Both the position numbers and the translations under genes were made by a program. Positions 6,681 to 8,922 of a stretch of 8,922 bases of DNA are shown one piece after another. Below the pieces are notes generated by a model that searched no databases, had not been told where the DNA came from, and worked only from the letters and a program-made list of their open reading frames with translations. Every line of letters begins with the position of its first letter. Position 1 is the stretch's first letter. The stretch spans positions 1 to 8,922 of the forward strand of contig JBILNK010000176.1 of the NCBI GenBank assembly GCA_044375105.1. Reading direction: 5' to 3'. Origin of the DNA: JBIKLM01 sp044375105. Its GTDB lineage: Bacteria > Planctomycetota > UBA1135 > GCA-002686595.

Positions 6681-6747
6681 GGCCGCCGGATGGCGGCCAA
6701 AAGGCAGGCAGACAGGCCGATCTGACGGCTCGGGCGCAGCCCGAGCC
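6681..6747. repeat. Copy A of a 64-bp two-hairpin direct repeat
   Basis: The unit 6682-6745 aligns without gaps to 8728-8791 at 57 of 64 positions. Hairpin 1 is GGCCGCC-GGAT-GGCGGCC (6681-6698). Hairpin 2 is GGCTCGGGC-GCA-GCCCGAGCC with nine pairs (6727-6747). The 28-nt linker contains a possible 3-bp helix, GGC (6707-6709) with GCC (6716-6718), whose outer G-C pair is A-T in copy B. On the minus strand it begins 178 nt past the beta-helix gene stop. Short flanking matches (GTCGGTG and CCTCTGC) also recur beside both copies with different spacing, so the original unit may have been longer. It could be a REP-like or MITE-like repeat, or a structured RNA or 3' element. Confidence 0.7.
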
Positions 6748-6870
6748 AATTCTTTCCCAGCCTGTCAGCGATGGCGGCGCAAAGCCCCGCGGGAAAAACG
6801 ATGTCGGGGATCGAGGCTCAGCAGCGAAACCGCCCGCGCGCACCGAAAGGGCTAGCACAGGCTGCGCGAG

Positions 6871-6893
6871 GCGGCGCTCGCGGAGAGCGCCGC
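6871..6893 (-). terminator. Candidate terminator hairpin of beta-helix gene
   Basis: A perfect 9-bp stem, GCGGCGCTC/GAGCGCCGC with a 5-nt loop, starts 32 nt after the stop codon of the beta-helix gene. The position and strength fit a transcription stop or 3'-end stabiliser. No T-run follows immediately on the minus strand, so it is not a textbook Rho-independent terminator. Confidence 0.45.
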
Positions 6894-6925
6894 TTCGGGT
6901 CCTGGCGGCCGTCGACGCGCCTCGA

Positions 6926-8335
6926 TCAGAAACGGACGTTGAGGATCGCCGGAACGCCGAAATCGATGTCGGAGCCCGCGACCTGCACGGTCTGCTCGAT
7001 CAGCGTTCGCCCCGGGAAGTTGGGGGTGTTCGGGATGCCGCTCTGGACCTGCGCTTGACCGGCGCCGTCGAGCACCACCGGCAAAGTCTGCACCAGGGTC
7101 GACGGGTCCAGCAGCAGGCTGCCGCCGATGCCGGGAAGGGGCAGCGCCAGCCCGCTGCTGACCCACAGGGCGCGCAGGTGCACGCTGTTCGGCTCGCCTT
7201 GGTAGTCGATCGTCAGGGGCTGGCCGATCGGCACCGTGCCGGGGATCAGGGCCAGACTCGGCAGGCGCCGCGTCAGGTCGACCTGCTGCCCGCCCGGGGC
7301 GACTTGGAAGGCCGGGGCCGGGGGCTGACTGCCGACGCCCGCGCCGCCCGCCACGGCGGTGTCGCTGGCGCGCACCAGGCTCGATGTGGCGTCGATCAGC
7401 ACGCCGGCTCCGGCCGCGCCGGTCAGGCCGCTCGGGGGCGGTATGTCGATCGCCGCACCCCCTTGGAGCAGGTTCGAGGCACCGCCGATCAGGCGCACCG
7501 TGCTGCCCACGGCGCGCAGGCCCGCGCCGCCGGCCACCGGCGCCTGCCCCAGGCTCACGTAGGCCGAACCGGTGCCGCCCTGCGCGAACGTGCGCGCGAT
7601 TTCGACCTCGGAACCGATGACCCACAGCCCCGGGCCGCCGCCGCCCGATGTAAATTGGGGGAAGAGCGGGGCCACAGGGACACCATTCTGACCCGTGAAC
7701 GAGCACGAGTTGAACCACGCACGGGAGTTCAAGACACCGGCGCCGGCCTGTCCCCAGAATCCGCTTCCGCCGAGGCTCGGGTTTCCCTGCAGGCTATTGA
7801 TGCAGACAACTCGGTCGGCCACGACCTGAGCGCAGTTGATCAAGCGCAGGGTACCCGAGAACGTTCCGAACCCCGTCTGGCTGTAGCTCGAGAGATCGAG
7901 CACCAAATCCGAGAGCTCGACGCGCCCCTGGCAGTCGAAGGCCACGAGCATCGCCAGGGCTGGAAGCACGCCGCCGTTGTGCTGAGAAGAGCAGCGCATG
8001 CCGCTGATGCGCAGGCGCTGTCCCGCGGGCAGGTTCTGGATCGCGATCGGCGGCTGGGCCGGGGTGATAAACCCCCCATTGACCTGAGTCGGGCGCACCT
8101 GGGTTAGTGAGGGACCCGCGCCCACCAGCTCGATGCCCTTGGAGATCGACAGCCGCTCCGGGTAGAGGCCGGGTGCGACCAGGATGCGGTCGCCGACGTT
8201 GGCCGCGTTGATCGCCGCCTGGATGGTCGTGAAGGCCGGGGCGCCCGCGCTCGGGTCCACCAGCAGATCGCCGGCGAAAGCGGGCAGGGCGCTGAGCGCG
8301 CAGGACAAAACCACGTGGAAGAACTGGATTCGCAT
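6926..8335 (-). CDS. Secreted right-handed parallel beta-helix protein
   Basis: A 469-residue exported protein of unknown specific function. Residues 1-21 form a signal peptide (MRIQFFHVVL..., cleavage after AFA). Residues 23-75 (LLVDPS...FTTIQAAINAANVGDRILVAPGLYPERLSIS) are the typical N-terminal part of NosD/pectate-lyase-like beta-helix proteins, in which TIQAAINAA and VxPGxYxE are hallmarks. The middle (about 75-350) is rich in Gly, Val, Ser and Asn and consistent with stacked coils, with no lyase or hydrolase active site I can identify. Residues about 360-469 form a separate module with LRALWVSSGLALPLPGIGGS, LLLDPSTL and GIPNTPNFPGRTLIEQTVQV. I recall similar C-terminal modules in secreted planctomycete proteins, but cannot check this. 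The start is secure: ATG 8335 follows GAGAGGAG at 4-nt spacing and begins the signal peptide. The gene appears to be monocistronic. A surface or extracellular adhesive or polysaccharide-binding role is a guess. Confidence 0.85.
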   Translation of the reverse strand: MRIQFFHVVLSCALSALPAFAGDLLVDPSAGAPAFTTIQAAINAANVGDRILVAPGLYPERLSISKGIELVGAGPSLTQVRPTQVNGGFITPAQPPIAIQNLPAGQRLRISGMRCSSQHNGGVLPALAMLVAFDCQGRVELSDLVLDLSSYSQTGFGTFSGTLRLINCAQVVADRVVCINSLQGNPSLGGSGFWGQAGAGVLNSRAWFNSCSFTGQNGVPVAPLFPQFTSGGGGPGLWVIGSEVEIARTFAQGGTGSAYVSLGQAPVAGGAGLRAVGSTVRLIGGASNLLQGGAAIDIPPPSGLTGAAGAGVLIDATSSLVRASDTAVAGGAGVGSQPPAPAFQVAPGGQQVDLTRRLPSLALIPGTVPIGQPLTIDYQGEPNSVHLRALWVSSGLALPLPGIGGSLLLDPSTLVQTLPVVLDGAGQAQVQSGIPNTPNFPGRTLIEQTVQVAGSDIDFGVPAILNVRF

Positions 8336-8339
8336 CGGA

Positions 8340-8347
8340 CTCCTCTC
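8340..8347 (-). promoter_or_regulatory. Shine-Dalgarno of beta-helix gene
   Basis: GAGAGGAG on the minus strand ends 4 nt before the ATG at 8335. It is the clearest ribosome-binding site in the window and decides the start, because the open frame extends upstream to 8620 through unlikely sequence. Confidence 0.7.
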
Positions 8348-8591
8348 TTTGGTGGGGGTCGGGGGCCGTGGGCACTGGCGGCGCCGCGGCCTTGACCTCG
8401 ATCCTGCCCAGGAATTCGGCAAACCGCCAGGCACCTCGACGGGGCCCTTCCGCGGCGCGGGCGAGGGTCCGGGCTTTCCCTGGGGAACCGAGGGCCTGCG
8501 CGGGACCTGCGGGGAGCCTCCGCCGCCGGCCCGGGGGCACAGGCCCTGCCCTAGCGGCGGATCCCCACGACCGGGCCCTGCCACGGGCGCT

Positions 8592-8620
8592 TTTTTATTC
8601 TTTGCCCCGAGAGCCAGCAA
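8592..8620 (-). promoter_or_regulatory. Promoter candidate for beta-helix gene
   Basis: On the minus strand TTGCTG (8615-8620) and TAAAAA (8592-8597) are separated by 17 bp. The stretch AAAGAATAAAAAA stands out against very GC-rich surroundings. The predicted start near 8585 implies a leader of about 250 nt, which is long. Read on the plus strand the same bases give a T6 run, but no plus-strand gene or strong stem precedes it. Confidence 0.35.
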
Positions 8621-8727
8621 GCGAGCCCGGCGGGCCCCTTTGGGCAGGCCTTCCGCGGTCGAAACGGCAGCCCCCGCAGGCCGGTCAAGAGGCGGAGTTT
8701 CGCGTCGGTGCTGCCTCTGCCCCTGCC

Positions 8728-8791
8728 GCCGCCGGATGGCGGCCCCAAGGCAAGCGGACGGGCTGATCTGACCGCTCGGGCGCAGCCCGAG
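8728..8791. repeat. Copy B of the 64-bp two-hairpin direct repeat
   Basis: This is the second copy, in the same orientation as copy A and 2046 bp away. Hairpin 1 (GCCGCC-GGAT-GGCGGC, 8728-8743) and the 7-bp core of hairpin 2 (CTCGGGC-GCA-GCCCGAG, 8775-8791) are identical to copy A. Differences fall in the linker and at the base of hairpin 2. The possible small linker helix is AGC (8753-8755) with GCT (8762-8764). On the minus strand it begins 21 nt after the stop of the partial gene at the right edge, a position suited to a transcript 3' end. Confidence 0.7.
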
Positions 8792-8812
8792 TCGATGCGG
8801 CGCTTCGGCTCC

Positions 8813-8922
8813 TCAGCCCGCCGGATCCAGGTCCTGGTTCTCGCCGCCGCGCGCGCCCGCGAAGAGCCGCGACTTGCCGCGCGCCTGCTTGCGATGCGCT
8901 CCGCCGCCGCGGGCCAGTTTCT
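8813..8922 (-). CDS. C-terminal fragment of an unidentified gene (5' part beyond window)
   Basis: The minus-strand frame is open from the right edge to a TGA at 8813-8815, giving 36 codons. The visible tail starts KLARGGGAHRKQARGKSRLF and ends in GENQDLDPAG. It is basic and Gly/Arg-rich, then acidic, like a disordered or nucleic-acid-binding tail. Nearly every third codon position is G or C, as in the certain genes here, which supports coding. A hairpin repeat (copy B) follows 21 nt after the stop. I do not recognise the family, and the fragment is too short to rule out a chance open frame. Confidence 0.45.
   Translation of the reverse strand, partial: KLARGGGAHRKQARGKSRLFAGARGGENQDLDPAG

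Larger units (their letters stand above)
6274..6925. other. Convergent, hairpin-rich intergenic region between tesA and beta-helix gene
   Basis: This 652-bp region lies between the 3' ends of two converging genes. No coding sequence is convincing: open frames are low-complexity and lack recognisable domains. It holds an unusual number of inverted repeats. Those listed separately are at 6469-6500, 6573-6589, 6681-6747 (copy A of the 64-bp repeat) and 6871-6893. A further GAGGCTGG/CCAGCCTC pair (6636-6643 and 6670-6677, 26-nt loop) sits just before copy A. A T5 run on the minus strand (6795-6799) follows a weak 4-bp CGAT/ATCG stem and might assist termination of the beta-helix gene. Confidence 0.6.
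8336..8812. other. Intergenic region upstream of beta-helix gene
   Basis: This 477-bp region lies between two minus-strand genes. It contains the Shine-Dalgarno at 8340-8347, a promoter candidate at 8592-8620 on the only clearly AT-rich stretch in the window, and copy B of the 64-bp repeat at 8728-8791. If the promoter is real, the beta-helix mRNA has a leader of about 250 nt, in which I see only short GC stems and no riboswitch I recognise. No open frame here is convincing as a gene. Confidence 0.6.

Noticed and set aside
5560..6858. 432-codon minus-strand open frame opposite tesA
   Set aside because: It is antisense to a gene with all SGNH catalytic blocks, and its translation is Arg/Gly/Ala/Gln-rich without any domain.
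6274..6925. Known structured RNA (RNase P RNA, tmRNA, SRP RNA, 6S)
   Set aside because: None of the conserved sequence signatures I know for these was found on either strand.
8574..8597. GC stem followed by T6 as a plus-strand Rho-independent terminator
   Set aside because: The stem is only four pairs (GCCC/GGGC) and no plus-strand gene ends nearby; a minus-strand promoter explains the AT-rich stretch better.
1..8922. CRISPR array, insertion sequence, prophage or tRNA-linked island
   Set aside because: No regularly spaced repeats, transposase, integrase or tRNA was seen; the only repeats are the 64-bp pair and the 34-bp pair.

Overview
The window is a very GC-rich (roughly 70 % by eye, not counted), densely coded bacterial chromosomal segment. 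There are no rRNA, tRNA or CRISPR features and no transposase or phage genes. The lineage is uncertain. A secreted right-handed beta-helix protein with a C-terminal module of a kind I associate with secreted planctomycete proteins points weakly to Planctomycetota; Myxococcota or another GC-rich phylum is possible.

Layout. Positions 1-3931 (minus strand) hold a tight three-gene operon read right to left: a LolD/YbbA-type ABC ATPase (3200-3931), a short-chain dehydrogenase-like protein (2509-3195) and a YbbP-like FtsX-family permease (1-2509, a few C-terminal residues beyond the window). The genes are 4 bp apart and then overlap by 1 bp. After a 448-bp gap with an imperfect tandem repeat and hairpins lies a YebC/YeeN-family gene (4380-5090, minus). 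A 430-bp divergent region follows, with a good sigma70-like promoter for the YebC gene and a perfect 12-bp-stem palindrome behind it. A TesA-like SGNH esterase/thioesterase with a lipoprotein signal peptide (5521-6273, plus) comes next. A hairpin-rich 652-bp convergent region leads to the secreted beta-helix protein (6926-8335, minus). A 477-bp gap and the last 36 codons of an unidentified minus-strand gene (8813-8922) end the window.

How the genes fit together. TesA, YbbA, YbbP and an SDR are also neighbours in E. coli (ybbO-tesA / ybbA-ybbP), so this locus looks like a distant version of that module. YbbAP is thought to move hydrophobic molecules out of the inner membrane for TesA to hydrolyse. 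Two features differ from E. coli. TesA here appears to be a membrane-anchored lipoprotein. The SDR sits inside the transporter operon and has lost the catalytic Ser and Tyr, so it may be a cofactor-binding pseudoenzyme that regulates or assists the transporter.

The most unusual non-coding signal is a pair of 64-bp direct repeats (6682-6745 and 8728-8791, 57/64 identical, no gaps) flanking the beta-helix gene. Each can fold into two strong hairpins. No difference between the copies disrupts the stem cores, and two of the differences form one compensatory pair, as expected of a structured RNA or REP-like element.
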